Source: Candidatus Woesearchaeota archaeon (GTDB taxonomy: Archaea > Nanobdellota > Nanobdellia > Woesearchaeales > JACPBV01). Taken from it: DNA of 22,956 nt. Every line of letters starts with the position of its first letter. The first letter of the stretch is position 1. The stretch spans positions 1 through 22,956 of the forward strand of contig JAHWHQ010000033.1 of assembly GCA_019323195.1 (NCBI GenBank), read 5' to 3'. A program made the position numbers and the translations under genes. The notes beneath the pieces were generated by a model. That model did no database searches. It was not told where the DNA came from and saw only the letters and a list, made by a program, of their open reading frames with translations. Shown here in pieces: positions 1 to 6,966 of the stretch.

Positions 1-177
1 GAAGGACATAGGGAACTACTAGAGGCTATAGGGAAGCTTTAAGCAAGAGATATTAAGATTTATCCTCACTTGTAGAAGACTTTGAAGAAGCATTGTATTG
101 ATAAGGAAATTTCTGGTTATCTTGAGAAGCTTATTAAGAAGGATTTGCATAATAGAATTTTTACCTCTTCTCAATAA
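1..177 (+). pseudogene. Possible degraded 3' end of an unknown plus-strand gene
   Basis: The left edge has no intact gene, but three short protein-like stretches lie in different frames. Positions 1-42 read EGHRELLEAIGKL then stop. Positions 57-101 read DLSSLVEDFEEALY then stop. Frame 1 from about 100 to 177 reads DKEISGYLEKLIKKDLHNR and on to a stop inside the aIF5A 3' end. All are charged and helix-like. Two small indels would join them, so this could be a decayed C-terminus facing aIF5A tail to tail. Alternatively only 1-42 is real (the last 13 codons of an intact gene starting outside the window) and the rest is spacer. I do not recognise a family. Confidence 0.25.
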
Positions 178-538
178 CCCTTGCATTTCCCTCAACATCG
201 ACAAAGGTGACATTATCACCTTCATTCAGACCTTCGAGAAGCTCATTATCAGCATCTGCATCAAGGGTCTCGTAGCTGACAGAGTCCATCACCTGGACCT
301 TATCAGGAAGCTTTGATATCACCTGCCCCTGCTTTTTTATTATGTCAACTGTCTCAACATTATCGTGGTGGTTGAGGTTGATGGATTTCTCGCCTTTAGA
401 GAACAGCCCCTGTATGATAAGCTTTGTCTTCGAATGCGAATGGGTTCCGTAAGCCACTATCTCCTTTCTCAAGACCTTCATGATCTCGTTGTTGACCCTT
501 ATGTAGTTCCCTGCCCTAAGCTCCTTGGCTTCTGTCAT
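161..538 (-). CDS. Translation factor aIF5A lacking the hypusine lysine
   Basis: Archaeal IF5A relieves ribosomes stalled at difficult peptide bonds. The 125-aa length and two-domain layout fit the family: an N-terminal SH3-like domain (about residues 1-67) and a C-terminal OB fold (about 68-125, with GQVISKLPDKVQVMDSVSYE matching the usual GQV...VQIMD..TYE). The exposed loop, normally PGKHGGAK in archaea and TGKHGHAK in eukaryotes, reads YGTHSHSK at residues 30-37. The lysine normally converted to hypusine is therefore Thr32 (ACC, minus strand 445-443). The flanking Gly31, His33 and Lys37 are kept, so the alignment is firm. A TATA-like box (TTTATAAAATAC, about 552-563) lies about 20 bp before the ATG and no Shine-Dalgarno is visible, consistent with a leaderless mRNA. 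Family assignment is near certain; loss of modification is inference. Confidence 0.93.
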   Translation of the reverse strand: MTEAKELRAGNYIRVNNEIMKVLRKEIVAYGTHSHSKTKLIIQGLFSKGEKSINLNHHDNVETVDIIKKQGQVISKLPDKVQVMDSVSYETLDADADNELLEGLNEGDNVTFVDVEGNARVIEKR

Positions 539-795
539 ATCTGGTGTATATGTTGTATTTTATAAAAATGTTTTCTTTTGGTTTCTTTTCCAATCAGAAA
601 CGGAAAATCTGGTATCTGGTTTTTGTAGTAACATGTTCTCTCCAGGAAATATTTTTAAGGCTAAATCAGCTTATTTACTATCTACTGATACTCACAAAAA
701 GGAAAGTTTTTTAAATAAATATTCACCTCTTACTCTTGAGATTACTATTACTATTATTACTATTATCTTTTTAGTTTAAAAGGGGGAGGTTTAAC
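539..795. promoter_or_regulatory. AT-rich divergent intergenic region
   Basis: These 257 bp separate aIF5A (minus) from the plus-strand zinc-ribbon gene. The aIF5A side has a TATA-like box at about 552-563. The plus side has an AT-rich TATA candidate (TTTTTTAAATAAATATTC) at about 707-724 and a strong Shine-Dalgarno-like GGGGGAGGT at 782-790. I see no convincing gene in between. Confidence 0.5.
741..766. repeat. ATT/ACT trinucleotide microsatellite
   Basis: A run of ATTACT/ATT triplets on the plus strand within the leader of the zinc-ribbon gene. It could vary in length between strains and change leader spacing, but nothing in the sequence shows this. Confidence 0.7.
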
Positions 796-927
796 TTGAT
801 TTGCGAAAAATGCGACTACGAGTGGGAAGAACGGGTAGAGAACCCAAAGTCCTGTCCTAGGTGTAAGTATAGGTTTGATTATGGGGAGGTCAGGAATGGT
901 AAAAATATCCATAAGATATTTGATTGA
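796..927 (+). CDS. 43-aa zinc-ribbon protein with TTG start
   Basis: A short reading frame starting at TTG (796-798), six bases after a strong Shine-Dalgarno (GGGGGAGGT, 782-790), and ending in TGA at 925-927. It begins ICEKCDYEWEERVENPKSCP and has two CxxC pairs: C3/C6 and C20/C23 (CEKC, 13 residues, CPRC). This is a compact zinc ribbon with little else, followed by a basic tail. Such mini zinc ribbons are common in archaea, usually of unknown role, sometimes binding nucleic acid. It is the first gene of a plus-strand run leading to the radical SAM gene, 34 bp before the next one. The ribosome binding site and paired cysteines support it; the function is not assignable. Confidence 0.75.
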   Translation: MICEKCDYEWEERVENPKSCPRCKYRFDYGEVRNGKNIHKIFD

Positions 928-961
928 ATCAAGGGTATAAAACTAAGTAAGGAAACAGAAA

Positions 962-1444
962 ATGAGGAACAGACATAAAAAAGCTATGAATAAGGATTAT
1001 GTGAAGAATGATGGTTATAGTGTAAGGGGCAATACAATAATAAAATCAACAATCAAGCCTATTATACATTCTGAATCTTCTTATAAATTATCTACCAAAG
1101 ATAACTCTCCTATGAGTCATATTGTCCGTAAAGATGTAACTGCACAGGCTAAATCAATCCCTGGAACCAAAGTTATATCCTTCCATGGAACTATAGATCA
1201 GCTTCTTAGTCATTATAGCGCGGGAATTGAACATCTGCCACCTGATCCCCGTCCGGATATGGAATATGACGATATTGGAATAAAAACAAAAGATGGATTC
1301 ATTATTAACATAAGGAAGTATACTCCTTTTTCTTATAAAGTAGAAATTGTTCTGCCAGAAAATTATATTGAACTAGCTGGTAATGCAGTTCTAGAATTAT
1401 TGAGACCAACTGAGCCTAAATATAAATTGAAAAAAATAAGATAG
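962..1444 (+). CDS. Unknown 160-aa protein upstream of radical SAM enzyme
   Basis: I do not recognise a family. The first ~60 residues are basic and low in hydrophobics (MRNRHKKAMNKDYVKNDG...) and are probably disordered. Residues about 65-150 look folded, with alternating strands (GTKVISFHGTIDQLLSHYSA, later DGFIINIRKY and FSYKVEIVLP) and an acidic proline-rich link (HLPPDPRPDMEYDD). There is no cysteine, signal peptide or membrane segment. A TATA-like GTATAAAAC at about 933-941 sits about 25 bp before the ATG, suggesting a leaderless start. The stop is 30 bp before the 827-aa radical SAM gene, with the same AT-rich codon use, so the two are probably co-expressed. It could be a partner or substrate of that enzyme; this is inference from position only. 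Confidence 0.7.
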   Translation: MRNRHKKAMNKDYVKNDGYSVRGNTIIKSTIKPIIHSESSYKLSTKDNSPMSHIVRKDVTAQAKSIPGTKVISFHGTIDQLLSHYSAGIEHLPPDPRPDMEYDDIGIKTKDGFIINIRKYTPFSYKVEIVLPENYIELAGNAVLELLRPTEPKYKLKKIR

Positions 1445-1474
1445 TGAAACTTAAATGTTTATTATGATAATAAA

Positions 1475-3958
1475 ATGTCCTCTCCAAAACAGGAATCATG
1501 TAAAGACCCATTCGCTGGTTTAGTTCATTCTCTTGAAACTATTGTGGATGGCAATCCTAATTGGCTTAGGGATATCGGTAATGGTGTTACTGATATTCAA
1601 CTAGCTAGAATACATGACAATCCAACTTTCCTAGGAATAGATTCTAATCCAGGGAAAGCTAAGATTGTTTTGGATTATATAGTCAACCGCATACTTATTA
1701 TTGGAAGTAGCATTCCTCTGAACAGATGTGAAATATACATCAACAAGAAAGATGATATACCCCCGGATAAGAGGTTTTCATTAATTTACTTAGGTGACTT
1801 TGAAAAAGAGAAAATACCTTTTCTGGATAAGGATAGAATATTCACTAGAAAAGGGCTCGAAAACTTTTTGTTAGACAAATATAATGAAGGGGAACCAGAT
1901 AATCTAAAAATTGTTACAGATGAAGAGATGGCACAAGCTGAAATAGTAGCAAAAGCTAATCTTGAAAATAGGGATTTCCCTAGGATCGTTAAAGAAGAAG
2001 GCCCACTTAAAGTTTTGATTGTATCTGATGATGAGCAGTATACTCTAAGGGGTAAAGAGGTACTTTCCTCACTCCATCAAAATGGGCATAGATTGTTTGA
2101 TATTTATAATATTAATACTACTGATTTTTTAAAAACTGAAGATTATAAACCTTCTACGCTGCGATTAGACGTTCTCATATGTGATTGGCGTAATAGATCT
2201 GATACCATCCATAGTTCATCAGGGCTTGCTTTTTTGAACACGTACCTGGCTAGACATAAAAAGCTTTATACTTTACTGGTTGTCAATACCAAACAAAATG
2301 AATTGTTAGGTGAGAGTTCTTTATGGGACAGTTTACAGAGAATTGTTCTTGAAAGCCCTACTAAGCTAACACATGCTATCCCTTATCCAAGGGGTTCTCA
2401 AAATGACCCAGAAAGGGATGCTAGGCACTGGGGAAGACTGATTAAGGAATTTCTATACCAGCCCATGATTCAAACTCTATATGAACTTCATACAGATAAA
2501 AAAGATGTACGCAGGAGCATAGCTAACTTACCAGTGCAATGGCCATTATTTAATGCTAGGATTAAAAGTGAATACCCCTCTAAAGAGATTATACTGGAAT
2601 CTTTAGAAAGAATAAAGGGATGGGATCCAGCAGGAAAAGAGGAACTCTTAAAGAGTCTCCAGCCTTCTAATAAAGACTTTTCTTTGCCTCAAAACATCTA
2701 TCCTCTTCCTGAACAATTAGGGCCATTAAAAGAAGAGGAGGTTATAACGGTTCTTAATTCAACGAGTCTAGATAACCCTTCTTTGTATATACACGTTCCT
2801 TTTTGTAAAAAGAAATGTATATACTGTGATTATACAGTAATTGAAGGGGCTAGTAAGAAGGATCTTGAAGCTTATTTAAAACTTTTAATAAGGGAGTTTG
2901 AGATTTTTTATAGATCTACAGGACTGCAGAAACTGAAGCCAGTATCAATACAATTTGGTGGTGGAACCCCAACCTATTACACCTCACCACTAATAAAGAG
3001 ATTAGGGAAAATTGCTGAAAAATATCTAGATCTTAGTCAATGTAAAGAGATAACATTTGAAACTACTCCGACAACAGCAACACCTGGAAAATTGGATGCT
3101 TACAAGACGATTGGAGCAAATAGATGCAGCATTGGTTTGCAGACCCTTGTAGAGCATCTGAACTTATGGTCTAACAGACGGTATCCCTCTAAAATTGCAG
3201 AAAGATCGGTGCGTGAAGTTATGAAGAGATGGGATAATGTTAATATAGATTTTATGTACGGATTTCCAGGCCAGACACCTTTATTATGGGTGGGGGATTT
3301 GGAGCAGATCATTTCTATGGGAATACCATCAATACATTGTTATGGATTAAGGAGGACAGATAAAACAGACTATCCCCCTTCTCAGGAGTTCCCAGGAATC
3401 CTACCCAGAATGCTTATGTATGTCATAGCTGTTGAACTTTTAACAAATGCAGGGTATTCCCAGATATCTGACTCTAATTTTGTTTTGGATCCTGAGAAGA
3501 ATGCATATATCTATAAGCATAATAAAAAAGGTGGAAACCCGAATATCGGTATTGGTCTCTCATCATATTCAACAATATTTGGAACTTCATCAGATAATGG
3601 ACTTTTTTACTTTAACTTAGGAGGAAAAGACAATCGTTGCTCCTCAAACCGCCGGAATTATTCTGAGGCTCTGAAAAAAGGAACACTCCCTATAGAAATC
3701 GGAAAAGTTCTTGATCTTGATGATAAAATGAAAATGTTTGTAATGCAAGGTCTAAAACTGTCCGGTGTTGGTGATTCTGCTACAGGCATTGACACTACAG
3801 AATTTGAGAATAGATATGGTGTATCTTTAGAAAGAAAATTCCCACATACAAAAGATTTACTGGATGCAGGCTTGCTTGAAAGGAAAGGGGACCATATATC
3901 ACTTTCTTATTCAGGTTTAGCTTTTGGCGATCTAGTCCTTAAAACATACCTGAGATAA
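1475..3958 (+). CDS. Receiver-like domain fused to HemN/HemW-like radical SAM enzyme
   Basis: An 827-aa protein with at least three parts. Residues 1-170 have no family I recognise. Residues about 178-310 resemble a response-regulator receiver fold: strand 1 KVLIVSDDEQ gives an acidic pair (D185/D186), strand 3 LDVLICDW puts an Asp at 237, and LLVVNT gives Thr272. The usual strand-5 Lys is not evident. Residues about 436-730 are radical SAM: HVPFCKKKCIYCDY has the CxxxCxxC cluster ligands C444, C448 and C451, followed by the SAM-binding GGGTPT. Residues about 740-827 match the HemN C-terminal winged helix. Heme-binding HemW usually has HNxxYW; here the site reads HNKKGG, so heme transfer is doubtful. 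Free-standing HemN/HemW proteins are about 380-460 aa, so the N-terminal ~430 residues are extra. The stop lies 1 bp from the convergent PhoU-like gene. Confidence 0.85.
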   Translation: MSSPKQESCKDPFAGLVHSLETIVDGNPNWLRDIGNGVTDIQLARIHDNPTFLGIDSNPGKAKIVLDYIVNRILIIGSSIPLNRCEIYINKKDDIPPDKRFSLIYLGDFEKEKIPFLDKDRIFTRKGLENFLLDKYNEGEPDNLKIVTDEEMAQAEIVAKANLENRDFPRIVKEEGPLKVLIVSDDEQYTLRGKEVLSSLHQNGHRLFDIYNINTTDFLKTEDYKPSTLRLDVLICDWRNRSDTIHSSSGLAFLNTYLARHKKLYTLLVVNTKQNELLGESSLWDSLQRIVLESPTKLTHAIPYPRGSQNDPERDARHWGRLIKEFLYQPMIQTLYELHTDKKDVRRSIANLPVQWPLFNARIKSEYPSKEIILESLERIKGWDPAGKEELLKSLQPSNKDFSLPQNIYPLPEQLGPLKEEEVITVLNSTSLDNPSLYIHVPFCKKKCIYCDYTVIEGASKKDLEAYLKLLIREFEIFYRSTGLQKLKPVSIQFGGGTPTYYTSPLIKRLGKIAEKYLDLSQCKEITFETTPTTATPGKLDAYKTIGANRCSIGLQTLVEHLNLWSNRRYPSKIAERSVREVMKRWDNVNIDFMYGFPGQTPLLWVGDLEQIISMGIPSIHCYGLRRTDKTDYPPSQEFPGILPRMLMYVIAVELLTNAGYSQISDSNFVLDPEKNAYIYKHNKKGGNPNIGIGLSSYSTIFGTSSDNGLFYFNLGGKDNRCSSNRRNYSEALKKGTLPIEIGKVLDLDDKMKMFVMQGLKLSGVGDSATGIDTTEFENRYGVSLERKFPHTKDLLDAGLLERKGDHISLSYSGLAFGDLVLKTYLR

Positions 3959-3959
3959 A

Positions 3960-4904
3960 TCAATACTCCATAGCCATCCTTGCAGAATATAAATCACGCA
4001 GAACCTCTAAGGCACTTTCTACCATAACAACAATTCTTACATCCTCTTTGCTTAAATTTTTTATCTGTTTTTTTATTATATCTAATACATCCTGCTTTGC
4101 TTTTACAAAGCTACTTGCCTTACTGAATGAAAAATTGTAAAATAAGTTGTAATACAATTGTATGGATTCCACTACTTTAGCCATAATGTCTAATGCTCTG
4201 GGTTCAATCTTCAGCTTATTTTCAATTATCTCGCGGGAAACATTTTTTAAGATGTCTATGACTAAATCAAGTGAAAAAAGGATGCTGAACAGCACCTGAT
4301 TATTCTTATGTTCAACATAACCGATTGTATTTAGAGTTTTGAGATTGTAGTTGATCAACCTTGTAATGTTATCATGCTTATCCTGCATACTTTCAAGAAG
4401 AACAAAATCCCCCTCTTTTGCGCCAAGATGTAAATCCTTTGCTGCATCAATCAGAAGAAGAAATACCCTCCTTAGGATATTATCAAACTCCTTAATAGAG
4501 GATACAGAGATATTTTTAATCACAAACTGGTTCCTGCTTTCTTGGATAATATCCAGACCCTGACAGATTCCTACCTCTTTATGTATTACAGAGCTTATCG
4601 TGACCTTTTTATTAAATCGATGATGCTCAATTAGAGGATTATCAAATCTGAATCGTATCTGATCATACCCTCTTATATACAACCCCCTAAGTAAGAATAT
4701 TAAGGAATCCTTATCCAATCCGTCTATCTGTATTTCTGTTTCAGTATACTCTGCATTCCTTTCCCCGCTAGAGACAATAATCCTGTTACCCTCTTCCTTA
4801 ACATCTACTTCATCGCCTTTTTTTAACCCATGCTCTACTGCCCACTTCCTTGGAAGAGAGACAAGCTGTGTGCTGTCTGCTATCTGTATGATCTTTCTTT
4901 TCAC
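3960..4904 (-). CDS. AbrB/SpoVT-type DNA-binding and PhoU-like regulator
   Basis: A 314-aa protein with an N-terminal AbrB-like swapped-hairpin domain (residues 1-50: QIADSTQLVSLPRKWAVEHG then LKKGDEVDVKEEGNRIIV) followed by helical repeats of the PhoU type (about 110-310). This combination is a known archaeal form often annotated as a phosphate uptake regulator. It probably binds DNA as a dimer and senses phosphate status, though no pst genes are nearby. The start is GTG at 4904, with GGGGGTGG about eight bases upstream. It is tail to tail with the radical SAM gene and diverges from the small acidic gene at 5116, which makes that gene a possible target. Codon use is as AT-rich as in 962-3958. 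Confidence 0.85.
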   Translation of the reverse strand: MKRKIIQIADSTQLVSLPRKWAVEHGLKKGDEVDVKEEGNRIIVSSGERNAEYTETEIQIDGLDKDSLIFLLRGLYIRGYDQIRFRFDNPLIEHHRFNKKVTISSVIHKEVGICQGLDIIQESRNQFVIKNISVSSIKEFDNILRRVFLLLIDAAKDLHLGAKEGDFVLLESMQDKHDNITRLINYNLKTLNTIGYVEHKNNQVLFSILFSLDLVIDILKNVSREIIENKLKIEPRALDIMAKVVESIQLYYNLFYNFSFSKASSFVKAKQDVLDIIKKQIKNLSKEDVRIVVMVESALEVLRDLYSARMAMEY

Positions 4905-5115
4905 CTTAAGGCCACCCCCATGATTTATAATGATGTATATAGTTTTAATAATTTTTTAAATCCATTTATATTTAATAGAAAAATTATCATTTCTATATAA
5001 ATCTTTCTATTTATATAAAGATTATAAAATTTAAGCAATAATTATATAAAAAACCTGCCACTACTATAGTTATATCACAAAGATTTAGAGGTAAATCCGA
5101 TGAGGGGGACATAAA
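4905..5115. promoter_or_regulatory. AT-rich divergent promoter region with several TATA-like boxes
   Basis: About 210 bp, very AT-rich, between the PhoU-like gene and the small acidic gene. TATA-like stretches on the plus strand lie at about 4994-5001 (TATATAAA), 5011-5018 (TTATATAA) and 5042-5050 (TTATATAAA). The last would place a start site near 5070 and a ~45-nt leader ending in GAGGGGG (5102-5108), seven bases before ATG 5116. TATAAATCTTT (4995-5005) followed by AAAGATTATA (5017-5026) forms an imperfect inverted repeat, a candidate operator. No gene is seen here. Confidence 0.5.
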
Positions 5116-5268
5116 ATGAAAGCCTTTTGGAATGAAGCCAAAGCAGATGATGAGTACAACGAGGAAGGTGGGATTTATGGAGAGACCTCAAGGGAAGAGC
5201 TTGTTGAGGATGACCAGTTAACACCTGAAGAAGACGGGTTTATGCAGGGTTATATGGAGAGTGTTTAA
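5116..5268 (+). CDS. Small acidic protein (50 aa), SPxEEGFMxG family member
   Basis: Starts at ATG 5116 after a strong Shine-Dalgarno (GAGGGGG, seven-base spacing) and ends TAA 5266-5268. The protein is acidic and largely polar. Its second half (residues 25-46, SREELVEDDQLTPEEDGFMQ then GY) closely matches residues 13-32 of the 81-aa protein at 12917 (REDLMDDDEISPAEEGFMEG). Shared features are RE-[ED]-L, a cluster of acids, [TS]-P-x-E-[DE]-G-F-M and a final G. That protein carries a zinc finger after this module; this one does not, but a separate zinc-ribbon gene lies 230 bp downstream. The function is unknown. The conserved match makes a real gene likely although it is short. Confidence 0.75.
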   Translation: MKAFWNEAKADDEYNEEGGIYGETSREELVEDDQLTPEEDGFMQGYMESV

Positions 5269-5270
5269 AA

Positions 5271-5378
5271 ATGGACAACTACATTTTTTTTGAAAAAAAT
5301 AAAAAGAAGAATACTGAGTTAGGCTATGGCATAGACTTTACGGTTGACTGCAAGATGAATGATTTTAGGGATAAGTAA
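5271..5378 (+). CDS. Possible 35-aa peptide following the acidic gene
   Basis: An open frame starts two bases after the acidic gene's stop (TAA AA ATG). It encodes a Lys/Asn-rich N-terminus (MDNYIFFEKNKKKNTELG) and ends at TAA 5376-5378. There is no own ribosome binding site, so it would depend on translational coupling. No family is recognised. It may be chance; the tight spacing is the main support. Confidence 0.35.
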   Translation: MDNYIFFEKNKKKNTELGYGIDFTVDCKMNDFRDK

Positions 5379-5498
5379 GCAGATACTTTTCTTGACTAAG
5401 TGATTTTTTGGACATAAAGCAGCTTAGAGTTATTTTCTTCGACATTAAAAAAGGGCTGAGATATAGAAGTTATAAGAACCTATGCGGGGGTGTTTAAT

Positions 5499-5654
5499 AT
5501 GTGGGTGTCAGACCCTGGATGCGAGCCGATAATAGTGGACAGGCTGGAAAGAAAGATGTACTGCTCCTCATGCTGGAGGGAGATGCTTAAAAGGCATAAT
5601 GTCTTTCAATGCCCTACATGCGGGAATAACTATAAAGAACATAAGCTGTCCTGA
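5499..5654 (+). CDS. 51-aa zinc-ribbon protein
   Basis: ATG at 5499 follows a GGGGGTG Shine-Dalgarno-like run (5486-5492) at close range; the stop is TGA 5652-5654. Two cysteine pairs, C22/C25 (CSSC) and C38/C41 (CPTC), make a classic zinc ribbon. A further Cys8 lies in an N-terminal MWVSDPGCEP segment. The second knuckle is basic and followed by a short polar tail. The family is not recognised; zinc ribbons of this size in archaea are often accessory nucleic-acid or protein-binding modules. It is third in a run of tiny genes beginning at 5116 and ends just before a strong hairpin shared with the convergent aIF2-gamma gene. Confidence 0.75.
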   Translation: MWVSDPGCEPIIVDRLERKMYCSSCWREMLKRHNVFQCPTCGNNYKEHKLS

Positions 5655-5669
5655 TCTTTTTTGGATCTC

Positions 5670-5713
5670 AGCTGCCAGCCGCTAGCCCCTGGCTATAAAG
5701 CTAGCTGGTAGCT
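5670..5713. terminator. Long hairpin between convergent zinc-ribbon and aIF2-gamma genes
   Basis: Arms AGCTGCCAGCCGCTAGC (5670-5686) and GCTAGCTGGTAGCT (5700-5713) pair over 14 positions (one G-T, one 3-nt bulge) around a 13-nt loop. The right arm overlaps the aIF2-gamma stop codon (5701-5703). It lies 15 bp after the zinc-ribbon stop, with TTTTTT at 5657-5662 on the plus strand, so it could end or stabilise transcripts from both sides. Confidence 0.5.
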
Positions 5714-6963
5714 TTGATTATGCCGTAGCCAATTAACCTAAACCTGTTGCCAATCATCCTTGAGATAGTGACCCTTGAGCCGGCCTCAGCACATACAGGA
5801 AGCTTTAGCCTGCATTTTATTATGTCTTTCTTAAGCTCATACACTATGCCGACAGTGGCAGCAGAATTTATATTTAACATAAGCGCCTCATTAAGCTTTA
5901 CAGGCTCTACATCCAGCTCTTTTTTCGAGCCTACAACCCTCTTAAGAAGATGAACATCCAGGACTAATTCATCCCATACAGGAGGAAGTTTTCCGCACAG
6001 CCCTGCTATAGAGCCGCTTAGCTTATCAGAAAAAACAATAGCAGGATCAAGGCTTGTCAATACTCCGATAGACCCGCCGGGTGTTACCTCTTTTAGGGAT
6101 GTTCCGCCTGACTTCAGGCCTATGATCTTTGTCTTTAAGGTCTTCCATACCTTCCTGTTCTTTTCCTCTACCATGTAGCCGGGCTTTATCTCTATCTCCT
6201 CGCCCTCTTTCAGAACGCCCTGCTTCAAGGCTCCTCCAAGGACACCGCCCTGGATCTTCTTGATATCGGTCCCGGGCTTGTTGACGTCAAAAGACCTCGC
6301 TACAAGCATCAGAGGATCCTTTTTTATGTCCCTTGGGGGGGTCTTTATTGTGCTCTCTACAGCCCCTATAAGCGCAGAAATGCCGACATTATGCTGGGCT
6401 GAGATAGGTATTATAGGAGCGTCCTTGTACTTTGTTGTTGAAATGAACTTCCTGATCTGCTCGTAATTCTTAAGCGCCTGCTCCTCACTTACAAGGTCTA
6501 TCTTGTTCTGGACTATGATTACGTTTTCTATCCCTATTATGTCTAAAGCCATTATATGCTCTCTTGTCTGCGGCTGGGGGCATTCTTCACTTGCGGATAT
6601 AAGGACCAGGGCGCCGTCGATTATGGTAGCCCCTGCCAGCATTGTTGCCATCAGGCTCTCATGGCCCGGGGCGTCAACGAAGCTTACTTTCCTCACTATT
6701 TTTGTCTCCTCTTTGCATGAAGGGCATTCCTTTTTTACAGTATAAAGCCCGCATTTTTCACATTTCCTGAAGGTTACATCTGCATAGCCGAGCCTTATGG
6801 TAATGCCTCTTTTCATCTCCTCAGAATGAGTGTCAGCCCACTTTCCGCTGAGCCTTTCCAGCAAAGTGGTCTTGCCATGGTCAACATGCCCTACTATCCC
6901 GATGTTTATCACCGGCTGTCCTTCTTCTTTTTTTTCTTCCTTAACAGTTTTTTTTCTGGGCAT
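5701..6963 (-). CDS. Translation initiation factor aIF2 subunit gamma
   Basis: A GTPase that carries Met-tRNAi to the archaeal small ribosomal subunit. All G motifs are visible: GHVDHGKT (25-32), a switch-1 region with RGITIRLGY (52-60), DAPGHE (97-102), NKID (152-155) and SAQ (187-189). A Zn knuckle inserted in the G domain has C68/C71 and C80/C83, as expected for the gamma subunit and absent from EF-Tu/EF1A. Beta-barrel domains II and III follow, and the length (420 aa) is typical. The first ~16 residues are Lys/Glu-rich. It begins 3 bp after the eS6 stop, so the two are one transcript, an arrangement also seen in other archaea. Assignment is secure. Confidence 0.97.
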   Translation of the reverse strand: MPRKKTVKEEKKEEGQPVINIGIVGHVDHGKTTLLERLSGKWADTHSEEMKRGITIRLGYADVTFRKCEKCGLYTVKKECPSCKEETKIVRKVSFVDAPGHESLMATMLAGATIIDGALVLISASEECPQPQTREHIMALDIIGIENVIIVQNKIDLVSEEQALKNYEQIRKFISTTKYKDAPIIPISAQHNVGISALIGAVESTIKTPPRDIKKDPLMLVARSFDVNKPGTDIKKIQGGVLGGALKQGVLKEGEEIEIKPGYMVEEKNRKVWKTLKTKIIGLKSGGTSLKEVTPGGSIGVLTSLDPAIVFSDKLSGSIAGLCGKLPPVWDELVLDVHLLKRVVGSKKELDVEPVKLNEALMLNINSAATVGIVYELKKDIIKCRLKLPVCAEAGSRVTISRMIGNRFRLIGYGIIKATS

Positions 6964-6966
6964 GTT

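Noticed and set aside
98..316. 72-aa plus-strand open frame over the aIF5A 3' end
   Set aside because: It is mostly antisense to aIF5A and has no ribosome binding site or recognisable pattern.
3100..3312. Minus-strand frame inside the radical SAM domain
   Set aside because: It is opposite a conserved catalytic region whose motifs are intact on the plus strand.
5379..5498. Possible C/D box guide RNA between small genes
   Set aside because: A weak GTGATTT and a CTGA can be found, but there are no clear internal C'/D' boxes and no terminal stem. It is indistinguishable from chance.
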